From: CAJINA01 sp964636125
GTDB taxonomy: Bacteria > Desulfobacterota > Desulfobacteria > Desulfobacterales > CAJINA01
Direction: 5' to 3'
NCBI GenBank assembly: GCA_964636125.1
Contig: CAZWPX010000004.1
Span: 62,001 to 126,000, forward strand
DNA length: 64,000 bases
Positions 1-7,701 of this stretch are shown here, piece after piece. The translations under genes were made by a program, and so were the position numbers. The notes below the pieces were generated by a model that saw only the letters and a program-made list of their open reading frames with translations, was not told the origin of the DNA and did not search any database. Within the stretch, counting starts at the first letter, position 1. Every line of letters begins with the position of its first letter.

Positions 1-1
1 A

Positions 2-349
2 AAACAGGCTTCTTTCGGCAGCACCATCATCTTTACCCGGCAGCAGGATGCGGATATCTGGGAGCCGGGCGCGGCCCGGCTGTCCGACCGGATGGCGGCG
101 GTCCAGGAGGCGCATGCCCGTGGCATTGCCACCTGGGTAAGTATCGAACCGGTCATCTCTCCCGCACAGGCCATCGCACTTGTGAGAGCGCAGCATGCCA
201 TTGTCGATCACTGGAAGGTCGGCAAGATCAACTATCAGCCGGAGATCGAAAACCGTGTGGACTGGCCCCGTTTTCGGGAGGAGATTACCGCAACTTTCAA
301 GTCCCTGGGCGCCGATTTCTACCTGAAAAAGAGCCTGCGCCAGTGTTAG
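2..349 (+). CDS. Radical SAM protein, C-terminal fragment (SPL/DUF5131-like)
   Basis: The reading frame is open from the left edge of the window, so only the last 115 residues are visible and the CxxxCxxC cluster motif lies outside. The visible part has the strand-and-loop pattern of the end of a radical SAM TIM barrel: FGSTIIFT, WVSIEPVI, VDHWKVGKINY and a closing LGADFYLKKSL. These blocks resemble spore-photoproduct-lyase-like radical SAM proteins of unknown substrate. An internal ATG at 92 is not the true start, because the homologous sequence continues upstream of it. The stop codon TAG is supplied by the first bases of the palindromic element that follows. Family placement is from memory of the motifs; the reaction is unknown. 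Confidence 0.7.
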   Translation, partial: KQASFGSTIIFTRQQDADIWEPGAARLSDRMAAVQEAHARGIATWVSIEPVISPAQAIALVRAQHAIVDHWKVGKINYQPEIENRVDWPRFREEITATFKSLGADFYLKKSLRQC

Positions 350-507
350 GGCCTCGGAAAAAAATAATTGCGCAAACTTGCGCCGGATTTTGGTTTGTCA
401 GCAAGGCAGATCCGCCGGTGCATATCAGGATATGTACCGGTGGATGTAACGCAGCAGACGGGCCAAAAGACAAGCAAGATGTGTAATTATTTTTTTCCGC
501 GGCCCTA
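347..507. repeat. 161-bp imperfect palindromic element with terminal inverted repeats
   Basis: The ends are inverted repeats: TAGGGCCtCGGAAAAAAATAATT on the left (347-369) and its near-exact reverse complement on the right (485-507), with one mismatch in 23. The centre is a hairpin, CCGGTGCATATC AG GATATGTACCGG (415-440). The flanks between centre and ends also pair imperfectly, so the whole element folds about position 427. It encodes no protein. This is the layout of a MITE-like or REP-like element; as an RNA it would make a long hairpin and could end transcription of the upstream gene. No second full copy is in the window. Confidence 0.75.
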
Positions 508-778
508 AGCCCCAAAGTGGTTGCAGGGGCGGGACTCATTTCAAACAGGCACTTGTTAATTATCGGTCAGGGCGGTATACTCTGTTTTAAATCAGAGAAA
601 ATTGACCACGCCGTGAAAATTTGCGGCCGGGCTAAAGTGAAGGTACTCTGCTGATTGTCAGGGAACTCGTTGCGCTCGCACCCTGACCTGCGGTGAATAC
701 GTCCAGTTTCCAGGCCACGAACGGTTTGGCATGCAGCCGGCACACACGGTCGTTCACTCAAACGAGCAGGACACGCCC
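508..778. other. Intergenic region upstream of ilvN
   Basis: About 270 bases lie between the palindromic element and ilvN. I see no coding frame with family features. The ilvN promoter or leader is probably here, but no convincing -35/-10 pair or leader peptide stands out. Confidence 0.4.
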
Positions 779-1267
779 ATGAATGCTGAAAAGCACATCA
801 TCACCATGCTGGTGGACAACGAGCCGGGTGTCACCGCCCGGGTCTCCGGGCTGTTTGCCAGCCGCGGATATAACATAGAAACGATCTGCGGGGCACCGAC
901 CGCGAACCCGGATATGTCGCGAATAACGATCACCACCAAAACGAATCCTGAGAAATTTGAACAGATCCTGAAGCATGTCCGCCGTTTGATCAACGTCATC
1001 AAGGTGCGGGACATGACGGGCGAAGACGCGGTCAAACGGGAAAGTGCCCTGATCTGCGTGCAGGCGGTATCTGAAAACCGTTCAGAAATTTTCAGGATCG
1101 CAGAAACTTTTCGGGCCAAAATCGTGGATTCCGGTCGGACACATTACATTCTGGAGGTTTCCGGCCGCCAGGAGAAGGTGGATGCCCTGATTCGGACACT
1201 GGAGCCCCTGGGTATTAAGAAGGTAGCCCGCTCAGGCATCCTGGCCCTTTACCGTGAGCCCGAGTAA
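779..1267 (+). CDS. ilvN: Acetolactate synthase small (regulatory) subunit
   Basis: The 162-residue product is the regulatory subunit of acetohydroxyacid synthase, which with the catalytic large subunit makes acetolactate for valine, leucine and isoleucine; the ACT domain senses valine. The sequence shows an N-terminal ACT domain (about residues 3-80: HIITMLVDNEPGVTARVSGL, GYNIETI) and the typical second half (ESALICVQ, FRAKIVDSG, ARSGILALYR). The length matches the IlvN/IlvH family. The ATG at 779 puts the ACT domain at the right distance; an upstream in-frame ATG at 731 would add 16 unrelated residues. The large-subunit gene is not adjacent, so this is a stand-alone copy. Confidence 0.93.
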   Translation: MNAEKHIITMLVDNEPGVTARVSGLFASRGYNIETICGAPTANPDMSRITITTKTNPEKFEQILKHVRRLINVIKVRDMTGEDAVKRESALICVQAVSENRSEIFRIAETFRAKIVDSGRTHYILEVSGRQEKVDALIRTLEPLGIKKVARSGILALYREPE

Positions 1268-1306
1268 ACTGATAAGTGTAAAGTGACCTAATCGGAGAAA
1301 AATTGT

Positions 1307-1972
1307 ATGCGACAACTGACTATCCGGCGGCAGCCGACAACTGTTGGGATCCTTTTCATAATGGTAGCCGTTCTGGGCGGGTGTTCCAAAACCTACTATG
1401 ATGCCATGGAAAAGGTCGGCATTCATAAGCGTGATATCCTGGTGGACCGGGTGGAGAGTGCCCGGGATGCCCAATCCGATGCGCAGCATCAGTTCAAATC
1501 GGCCCTGGAGCAGTTTGGCGCGGTGATCAAGATTGAGAACAGCGACCTCAAGCAGGCCTATGAAAAGCTGAAAACAGAATATGAAGAGAGCCGGGATGCC
1601 GCCGAAACGGTTTCGGCCCGGATTGAGAAAGTGGAATCGGTTGCCGAGGCTCTTTTTAAAGAGTGGGCGGATGAACTGAAGCTCTACAAGAGTGCGGATT
1701 TGCGCAAATCCAGTCAGCGCAAGCTGCGCGAGACGCAGTCCCGATACCGCCAGATGCTTACCAGCATGCACCGGGCGGAAAAAAGCATGGAACCCGTTTT
1801 GCGATCCTTCCAGGACAATGTCCTGTTTCTCAAACACAACCTTAATGCCCAGGCCATCGGCTCTTTACGGGCGGAGTTCTCAACGCTGCAGGGCGAGATT
1901 GACGGCCTGATCAAGAACATGAACGACGCGATTCAAACCTCTAATAAATTCATCGCCACGATCAAACCATAG
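1307..1972 (+). CDS. DUF2959 family lipoprotein
   Basis: A 221-residue predicted lipoprotein. Residues 1-26 are a signal peptide ending in a lipobox (VAVLGGC), so the mature protein is anchored by Cys26. The mature N-terminus YYDAMEKVGIHKRDILVDRV is the hallmark of the DUF2959 family. The rest is almost entirely alpha-helical and charged, probably long coiled coils (residues 45-215). The function of the family is not known; the form suggests an envelope scaffold protein. A GGAG ribosome site lies 9-10 bases before the ATG. It sits 39 bp after ilvN, but nothing links the two functions. Confidence 0.88.
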   Translation: MRQLTIRRQPTTVGILFIMVAVLGGCSKTYYDAMEKVGIHKRDILVDRVESARDAQSDAQHQFKSALEQFGAVIKIENSDLKQAYEKLKTEYEESRDAAETVSARIEKVESVAEALFKEWADELKLYKSADLRKSSQRKLRETQSRYRQMLTSMHRAEKSMEPVLRSFQDNVLFLKHNLNAQAIGSLRAEFSTLQGEIDGLIKNMNDAIQTSNKFIATIKP

Positions 1973-2154
1973 CCGCCGGGGACCCCACCGGCAGTTACAT
2001 ATGGCTTGACTCGTCCTCGGATATTCCTTATGTTCCGCCTTTATGGCGTTTGCCCTAACAGTATATAAAACAACGGTAAACGAAGCGTCGGCCACGCCCG
2101 CACGGGAGGTATCCGCGGCAAGGTTTATACCCTGCAGCTGCCAGAGGAAATAAA

Positions 2155-3582
2155 ATGGAAGTCAATGAAATTGAGTTGTTGAGTGTGGGGGTGGACGTCG
2201 GCAGTTCGACCAGCCACCTGGTTTTTTCCAAATTGCTGCTGAAAAAGGATGAGCGTTCCACTACTCGCCGATTCCTGATCGAAGGGCGCGAGGTTATTTA
2301 TGAAGGGCGCATCATCGATACTCCCCTGCTGGGCGATGACACTATTGATATCGATACCTTAACCGGTTTTCTAAAAGAGGAGTATGCCCGGGCGGGGATT
2401 GACCCGGATGACATCCAGACGGGGGCAGTCATTATAACCGGGGAGACCGCCCGTAAGCACAACGCGGAGCAGATTGTGAATGTGCTTTCCAATGATGCCG
2501 GAAAATTTGTGGCGGCCACCGCCGGGCCGAACTTTGAAAGCGTGATCGCGGCCCTGGGATCCGGCGCCGCCCGCAGATCCCAGGGGACTTCCCGGACTGT
2601 CCTGTCGTGCGATATCGGGGGCGGCACGTCCAACAGCGCCATTTCCGTAAACGGTGAAATTGTATCGACAAGCTGTGTGGCGGTCGGTGGGCGGCTGCTG
2701 GCGGTCAAGCCGGACGGCAGGATCTGGCGGCTCGGTGAGCCCGCTAAAAAGGTGATGGGCACCCTTGGGATGCATTATAAAGCTGGGGACCAGATTCCCC
2801 CAGAGGCGGTTGATACCATTGCCAGCCGGTTGGCCGAGGTCCTTCTGGAAGTCATTACCCGGCCGGCTGGTTCCGACCTGGCCCGGATGTTAATGGTTAC
2901 CGGGGACCTGGATTTTTCAAGAAAGATTGATGAGTACACGTTTTCAGGCGGAGTTGCCGAGTTGATTTACGGTGGAAATGGCCAGCACCACGACATCGGG
3001 CCATTGCTCGCCCGGAAGATCAACGGGTTGATTGCCGGGCTTCCATCACCGGTTGTGGAACCCGACAACAAGATCAGGGCCACGGTCATCGGCGCCGGCG
3101 CGCACACCCTGTCAATTTCGGGCTCTTCAGGGTTTATGGATGACAGCCTGACCTTTCCCATAAAGAACATACCGGTTCTGCGAGTGGATGTTGAACAGTC
3201 AAAATTGAGTGCCAGCCATGTGGTCAGCGAAATAAATGCGGCCTTTGACAGGTTCGACCTGACCGAAGGGGATGACACCGTCGCCCTCTATTTCAAAGAT
3301 CCCATGCGGAACTCTTACCCCAAGCTGGAACTGTTTGCCAAATCCATAGAGGCCGCCCTCTGTCGTTCCATTGAAAACAAAATTCCCATCATCCTGATTT
3401 TCGGAGGGGACATTGCGTGCAGCGTGGGCAATGTCATCCGGCGGGAAACCGATTTGAAGTCCAACCTGCTGACCCTGGATGAACTTGAACTTAGAGAAGG
3501 TGATTGGATAGATATCGGCAAACCCCTGGTGGCCGATCAGGTGTTTCCAGTCACGGTGAAATCCCTGGTTTTTCATCGTTGA
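2155..3582 (+). CDS. eutA: Ethanolamine ammonia-lyase reactivating factor EutA-like
   Basis: The 475-residue protein matches EutA in length and fold. It has an actin/Hsp70-like ATPase start (VGVDVGSSTSHLVFSK), the second phosphate loop (SCDIGGGTSNSAI, about residue 150) and the long EutA-specific middle and C-terminal parts (ARKHNAEQIV, GAGAHTLSISGSSG). EutA removes damaged cobalamin from ethanolamine ammonia-lyase so the enzyme can take a fresh cofactor. A strong AGAGGAAAT ribosome site precedes the ATG. No eutBC, microcompartment gene or ethanolamine regulator is visible nearby, so this is an orphan, or its partners lie elsewhere in the genome. Confidence 0.88.
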   Translation: MEVNEIELLSVGVDVGSSTSHLVFSKLLLKKDERSTTRRFLIEGREVIYEGRIIDTPLLGDDTIDIDTLTGFLKEEYARAGIDPDDIQTGAVIITGETARKHNAEQIVNVLSNDAGKFVAATAGPNFESVIAALGSGAARRSQGTSRTVLSCDIGGGTSNSAISVNGEIVSTSCVAVGGRLLAVKPDGRIWRLGEPAKKVMGTLGMHYKAGDQIPPEAVDTIASRLAEVLLEVITRPAGSDLARMLMVTGDLDFSRKIDEYTFSGGVAELIYGGNGQHHDIGPLLARKINGLIAGLPSPVVEPDNKIRATVIGAGAHTLSISGSSGFMDDSLTFPIKNIPVLRVDVEQSKLSASHVVSEINAAFDRFDLTEGDDTVALYFKDPMRNSYPKLELFAKSIEAALCRSIENKIPIILIFGGDIACSVGNVIRRETDLKSNLLTLDELELREGDWIDIGKPLVADQVFPVTVKSLVFHR

Positions 3583-3600
3583 TCGCATATTGTTTACGCC

Positions 3601-3635
3601 TGTCATTCTGAGGAGCAGAGCGACGCAGAATCTCG
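3601..3635. repeat. Short palindromic intergenic repeat (CATTCTGAG type)
   Basis: Just after eutA is TGTCATTCTGAGGAG followed by AGAGCGACGCAGAATCTCG. The ATTCTG and CAGAAT arms form an inverted repeat. I recognise this as the short interspersed motif family found between genes in many unrelated bacteria. Only one copy is present in this window; its role is unknown. Confidence 0.5.
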
Positions 3636-3779
3636 TCCCGCCATATAGCTCACCGGTCCCAGCCATCTTATAGCGCACCTTTCCCCCCATTGGACATCAT
3701 CCGCAGGGTTTGGTATGGTGAAGATCAACGGAACCCAGCCTGCTTTACTTCAGGGATGCTCAATACCGGAAAGGGCAGC

Positions 3780-4781
3780 ATGCCATACAGTCACCTTGCG
3801 ACGGCAACCAACATCTTGTGGAAATTGCTGGAGGCCTACGGTCACTCCGCCGAAGATGTTTTCCAGGCGGCCGGGATTCCACGGGAGTTGTTGCAGCGGC
3901 CCGGGGCCCGGATACGCTACAAGGCCGTGAATCGGGCCTGGCAGATGGCCTCTGAACGCATCGACAATGAATGCTTTGGGCTGCAGGGCCCCAGGTTCTG
4001 GCACCCTTCCTACCTGTACGCCCTCGGTTACGCCTGGCTGGCCAGCCACTCGTTGCGGGAGTCCTTTCAACGCTTCATCCTTTACCTGGACATTCTCTCC
4101 GAGGGCAAAAGCATCCGCCTTCAGGAACGCCCGGGGCAGTTCAGGGTTTGTTTCGACCTGCAGGCGAACGGTCTGCGGGTATCCCCACAAATCGACTGCC
4201 TGCTGGCGGTTGTTTACCACATGTGCCGATTGAATTACGGTGAAGCGCTGGTGCCGCTCTCGGTCGATTTCCAGCACGCTCCACCGGCCTGTGAAGATGC
4301 GTATAGAGATTTTTTTAATACGCCGGTTGTTTTCGGGGCGGATCTGGACAGCATTACCTTTGCGCAGGATGTGATCGACCATCCCCTGCCGGGCACCAAT
4401 CCCCATCTGGCCATGATACACGACAAGCTCAATGTGGACTACCTTGCCCGGCTCAGGAAGGGCGATCTGGTGCACCGGGTCAAAGCCGGTATCATCGATG
4501 CTTTCCCATCGGGGACGGTGGCCCACGAGAAAGTTGCGCAAAGTCTGGGGATGAGTGTTCGCAGCCTGCAGCGCAGGCTCAGTGAATCGGGAACCACATT
4601 CCGGGATCTGCTGGATACCTCTCGGCGTGAAATGGCGCTGGGCTATATTCGGGACCCGGGCGTTGAACTGGCCGAGGTGGCTTTTCTGCTGGGTTTTTCC
4701 GATCAGAGTGCTTTTTCACGGGCTTTTAAGCGCTGGACCGGCAATACGCCCAACGAAGTTCGCAAATCAAAGGTGCAATAG
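3780..4781 (+). CDS. AraC family transcriptional regulator
   Basis: A 333-residue regulator. The N-terminal 190 residues fit the arabinose-binding-type sensor domain of OruR/ArgR-like AraC regulators (HSAEDVFQAAGIPRELLQRPGARI near the start). The C-terminal 90 residues are a double helix-turn-helix: VAQSLGMSVRSLQRRLSESG and the signature VAFLLGFSDQSAFSRAFKRW with the closing TGNTPNEVRKS. The start at 3780 gives the usual family N-terminus and has GGAAAGG in front; starts at 3756 or 3690 would add 8 or 30 non-homologous residues. The next gene begins 11 bp downstream behind a perfect AGGAGG, so the two are probably cotranscribed. The ligand is unknown. Confidence 0.88.
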   Translation: MPYSHLATATNILWKLLEAYGHSAEDVFQAAGIPRELLQRPGARIRYKAVNRAWQMASERIDNECFGLQGPRFWHPSYLYALGYAWLASHSLRESFQRFILYLDILSEGKSIRLQERPGQFRVCFDLQANGLRVSPQIDCLLAVVYHMCRLNYGEALVPLSVDFQHAPPACEDAYRDFFNTPVVFGADLDSITFAQDVIDHPLPGTNPHLAMIHDKLNVDYLARLRKGDLVHRVKAGIIDAFPSGTVAHEKVAQSLGMSVRSLQRRLSESGTTFRDLLDTSRREMALGYIRDPGVELAEVAFLLGFSDQSAFSRAFKRWTGNTPNEVRKSKVQ

Positions 4782-4792
4782 GAGGAATTATC

Positions 4793-5329
4793 ATGCCACT
4801 GGGTCTCAACCGGAACCTGGTATATCTTTTTGCGGCGGCGACTGTCGCCGGGATCAGGAATCGCCTGCACGCGAAAAAGGCCGTCCGCGCCGGGAAATTA
4901 GACCTGGCGGGCCTGCTGGACGCCCTGGAAGCTTCTGAATCTGCACACACCCGACGGTTTTTGATGTACCTGCGTGGCAAAACCAGCGACACCGACACTT
5001 ACTTGGAAGACTATCAGGCGAGTAAAATTAACGATATTGCGCCACGCTATGCGGATATGGCCGCGCAGTATGCACAGGACGGTCAGGCCGGCAAGGCTGA
5101 AAACTTAAATCAATTCAAAAGCGTGGTCACCGCCCAGGCCCAATTGCTGGCCCGCTATCGAAATCCAGACGAAGCCCTGCCAAAGGCTGTTTACACCTGC
5201 CGAATTTGTGGTTTTGTGACCACCGCCAAACAGGAGGCCAACTGCCCGGTCTGTAACGCGGTCAAAGAGAAGTTTGACCGCTTCGGACTCTCTCCGGCGG
5301 AAGGTGACGCTACTTCGCATTCCGGGTGA
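4793..5329 (+). CDS. Rubrerythrin-like protein with C-terminal rubredoxin domain
   Basis: A 178-residue protein with two parts. The C-terminal rubredoxin-type knuckles CRICGF (Cys136, Cys139) and CPVC (about 153 and 156) should bind one iron. The N-terminal helical part follows the rubrerythrin pattern, including an E-x2-H-like stretch (SESAHTRRF, about residues 49-57). Rubrerythrins are peroxide-reducing diiron proteins of anaerobes. In the last helix, however, the expected Glu and His ligands are replaced (VVTAQAQLLARY), so the diiron site looks incomplete. It lies immediately behind the AraC-type gene, which may control it. Confidence 0.72.
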   Translation: MPLGLNRNLVYLFAAATVAGIRNRLHAKKAVRAGKLDLAGLLDALEASESAHTRRFLMYLRGKTSDTDTYLEDYQASKINDIAPRYADMAAQYAQDGQAGKAENLNQFKSVVTAQAQLLARYRNPDEALPKAVYTCRICGFVTTAKQEANCPVCNAVKEKFDRFGLSPAEGDATSHSG

Positions 5330-5380
5330 CCTGATGCTATTATAAAAGCGGCCAGACCCAATTTACAGGCTCGGAGGCTG

Positions 5381-5548
5381 CTATGACAGATCCAGAGTGT
5401 CCGTCGAGGTGTTGAGCATTTCCTGCTGGAACGCATGGGTCTGCTTCAGTTGTTCGGCCAGGGCCTGTTGTTTCAATTTGATTCGTTTACGGGACTGGGC
5501 TTCGGATTCACGGGTGACGGAGAATAGCAAGCGAAGTTTTTTCCACAT
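5381..5548 (-). CDS. Small basic helical protein, 55 residues, unknown function
   Basis: On the minus strand an ATG at 5548 opens a 55-codon frame ending TAG at 5381. An AGGA ribosome site lies about 8 bases before the ATG. The product begins MWKKLRLLFSVTRES, has a charged helical middle rich in Lys, Gln and Glu (RKRIKLKQQALAEQLKQ) and ends with Thr/Ser and Asp. The helix could form a short coiled coil. I do not recognise a family. Support comes from the ribosome site, the intact frame and plausible amino-acid make-up. Confidence 0.5.
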   Translation of the reverse strand: MWKKLRLLFSVTRESEAQSRKRIKLKQQALAEQLKQTHAFQQEMLNTSTDTLDLS

Positions 5549-5752
5549 ATCAAATTCCTAACTTCGCCCATTTGACGCTCGTTGCTGTAAGGCCTCATCC
5601 GATTGTCGGGGATCGGATTGCTCCTGGAGATACCAGGGAGCAGGAAAGCCGCCGGTTTGTTTCATTGCCACCGACGATACATCTGTATAGCACAATCGGC
5701 CTTTTTTTCAAACCCGGGTGGCAGGTTGAAGGTTATTTGTCGATCCTGGAGC

Positions 5753-5788
5753 AAAAAAGGGCTGCAGATTAGCTGCACGCCCTTTTTT
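5753..5788. terminator. Bidirectional rho-independent terminator
   Basis: The sequence AAAAAAGGGCTGCAG, loop ATTA, GCTGCACGCCCTTTTTT is a GC-rich hairpin with an A-run before and a T-run after, so it can end transcription on either strand. It lies 35 bp past the stop of the minus-strand gene at 5823-6008. Upstream at 5588-5609 and 5621-5642 are two further small hairpins (ATCCGAT...ATCGGAT and GCTCCTGG...CCAGGGAGC). No gene is seen in the 5549-5752 stretch. Confidence 0.75.
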
Positions 5789-5822
5789 GATTTCATGTTT
5801 ACTCAATCCGTTTGACCCACTC

Positions 5823-6008
5823 TCAACCTGGTTTCGACTTACACGCCGTCACGCGGGTTTTACTTGCTTCCATAGCGCTGTCATAGCAGGCTTCCCGGAC
5901 ATCCCCTGGCTCAAATTCGGCATCGCATTTGGCCAGTTCAACACTTAAATGGGTTCTTTCTTTAACGCTGCAATGATGGTCGTCCGTGAGTGTATTATCT
6001 TTTCCCAT
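5823..6008 (-). CDS. Small four-cysteine protein, 61 residues, unknown function
   Basis: An ATG at 6008 with a GGGAG ribosome site 8 bases upstream starts a 61-residue acidic-to-neutral protein. There is no signal peptide. Four cysteines at 13, 28, 41 and 56 are spaced C-x14-C, x12, C-x14-C, a regular twin pattern that could pin a helical hairpin or bind a metal. The frame is followed by a good terminator. I do not recognise the family. The twin cysteine spacing and the flanking signals make it likely to be real. Confidence 0.6.
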   Translation of the reverse strand: MGKDNTLTDDHHCSVKERTHLSVELAKCDAEFEPGDVREACYDSAMEASKTRVTACKSKPG

Positions 6009-6324
6009 GACTGTTACTCCCTTCGTTCAGTACGATAGCATTTCAGGTAGAGTTTTCCAGAGGCTGATGATCGCTTTTGCTCAGCGTGCCTTCATGATTT
6101 AAAATTAATTCCGGATGGGCCAATGTCAATATCAGGAGCCTGCCGAAAAACGTTTGAAAAACGCCCAGATGAGCCTGGCGGTGTCAAAATTATGTAGGGG
6201 ATCTTCGGGCGGCAAGGCTGCCGTGAAGTAGGGGCCCGGCCATATATGTCCCCACTGCCTGTTTCAAAAACCAAATGTTGACGGCGGTATCTTGATAGGT
6301 GATTTTTCGTCTTGTTACGCATGT
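6009..6324. other. Intergenic region at the 3' end of the lipid operon
   Basis: This 316-bp gap follows the last gene of the leftward biosynthetic operon. It contains a hairpin at 6203-6228 (CTTC...CGGCA AGGC TGCCG...GAAG) without a T-run, and an ATAT-rich stretch flanked by GGGG and CCCC near 6229-6256. I see no coding frame with recognisable features. The hairpin may stabilise or end the operon transcript. Confidence 0.4.
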
Positions 6325-7701
6325 TTAGAAAAGTTTCAGAATACGTTTGCGATCGTATTTTCCCGCAGCGGTGACCGGCATTTTTTCGATTGCCCGGATG
6401 ATGCGCGGCCGGGCATAGGGCGCAAGGTTGATACTGATTGTCCGGCTGATCCTGTCAACCTGTAAATCTGTTTCCAACAATGCCAGAATCTCATTGCCGC
6501 GGCCGGTTTCAGTTGGTCTTGAAAAAACCAGGACATCCCGGATGCCGGCTATTTTTAACAGTGTGGTTTTGACCTCTTCCAAATCCACCCGTTTCCCGCC
6601 GACTTTGATGACGCCATCAGTGCGCCCGAGCAAGGTGAAACGGCCGGATTCGCACGCGGCCACCCGGTCGGCCATCTCAAAATATCCGTGTTGATTGAGG
6701 GGTAGTTGCGGAGAGAGGAAACTCGAACGGACCCACAGCCGCTCATTTTTTATGCGCAGGTCAACACAGGCAAAGGGCGTGTGTCCGGTTTCGCCGGCTG
6801 CCAGACATTGAACGGCAATCCCTCCGGTTTCGGTTGACCCGTAGACGTCGTAGATGGGGACCCCGGTTTTCCGGGTAAACGTTTCCGCATCCGAAGCAAA
6901 AAGGGGGCTTGCGGAGGAAAAGGCCATGCGCAGCCGGGTTTTATGCGGGAGGTGATTGCGTATAGCCCGGTAGAGCGCGGGGACGGTCACGAGGACCGTA
7001 GCCTGGTTTTCTTCTATAGCGGTGATCATTTCACCCGGAAAAGAGGGCGTGGCCCTGATTATGCCCGCATTGGCCAGCAAAGGAACCAGGACCGAGTAGA
7101 GCAGTCCGTAAATGTGATAGGGCGGAGAGGTGGTCAGGATACGGTCGTCGGACGATATGGAAAATGCTTTTATCAGGTAGCCCGCTTCGCCAAGCAGGTT
7201 GCGGACTGTTTTAGTCCACAGCTGGGGGGTCCCCGTGGAGCCCCCTGTAAAAAGGTGTACCCAGGGTCTGTCCGGATCGATGGGGGGCTGTGGGGCTGGT
7301 ATTGGGCTTTCCGGATCAAGTCGGGATATCTTGAGCGGGCGTGTGCCGGGTGGCAGTGGGTAGTCGGCGTCCACAACCGCCAGTTCGAAAGCGGTCAAAC
7401 GATGCAGTTGACTCAGCACAGCTTTTGAATACGCATGCGGCATGACCAGGGATGGGCCCCCCTCCAGCGTTGCCAGCAGCGTGGCTGCTGCAAGGGTGCG
7501 ATCCACGGTGCACAGGCAGATTGGGGGCGAAGTCCGGCTGGTCGCAACCGAAGCGTTCATGGTTGCCTTTAGGCGTCTTGACAGGGTGTAGAGGTCACCG
7601 TAACTGGTCCCCGGCAGGCTGAAGATCCGCTGCGCGGTGGCTGGACCCGCCACCAGTCGTGATGCAAGCTGGCTGATATTATTGGGGTGGTCAGATATCA
7701 T
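6325..7701 (-). CDS. AMP-dependent acyl/aryl ligase of the APE-like cluster
   Basis: A 458-residue member of the ANL superfamily, which activates a carboxylic acid as an acyl-adenylate and transfers it to CoA or an ACP. The ATP-binding motif is FTGGSTGTPQLWTK (about residues 152-165). The adenylate motif DVYGSTETGG and the C-terminal catalytic lysine region (TAAGKYDRKRIL) are intact. It is shorter than standard acyl-CoA synthetases (500-600), as are the AMP-ligases of aryl-polyene clusters, where the enzyme loads the starter acid. The ATG overlaps the stop of the upstream deacetylase gene by four bases, so the two are translationally coupled. The substrate cannot be told from sequence. Confidence 0.85.
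   Translation of the reverse strand: MISDHPNNISQLASRLVAGPATAQRIFSLPGTSYGDLYTLSRRLKATMNASVATSRTSPPICLCTVDRTLAAATLLATLEGGPSLVMPHAYSKAVLSQLHRLTAFELAVVDADYPLPPGTRPLKISRLDPESPIPAPQPPIDPDRPWVHLFTGGSTGTPQLWTKTVRNLLGEAGYLIKAFSISSDDRILTTSPPYHIYGLLYSVLVPLLANAGIIRATPSFPGEMITAIEENQATVLVTVPALYRAIRNHLPHKTRLRMAFSSASPLFASDAETFTRKTGVPIYDVYGSTETGGIAVQCLAAGETGHTPFACVDLRIKNERLWVRSSFLSPQLPLNQHGYFEMADRVAACESGRFTLLGRTDGVIKVGGKRVDLEEVKTTLLKIAGIRDVLVFSRPTETGRGNEILALLETDLQVDRISRTISINLAPYARPRIIRAIEKMPVTAAGKYDRKRILKLF

Noticed and set aside
731..781. ATG at 731 as the ilvN start
   Set aside because: It adds 16 residues that do not fit the ACT-domain N-terminus; the ATG at 779 gives the family start.
1973..2010. GC-rich hairpin after the DUF2959 gene as a terminator
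   Set aside because: The stem is imperfect and there is no T-run.
5572..5772. Plus-strand frame of 66 codons
   Set aside because: It runs through two hairpins and into the terminator, has no ribosome site and no family features.
6170..6240. Similarity between this hairpin and the region at 62180-62290 as a shared repeat
   Set aside because: Only short words such as CAAGGCTGC are common; they do not align over a useful length.
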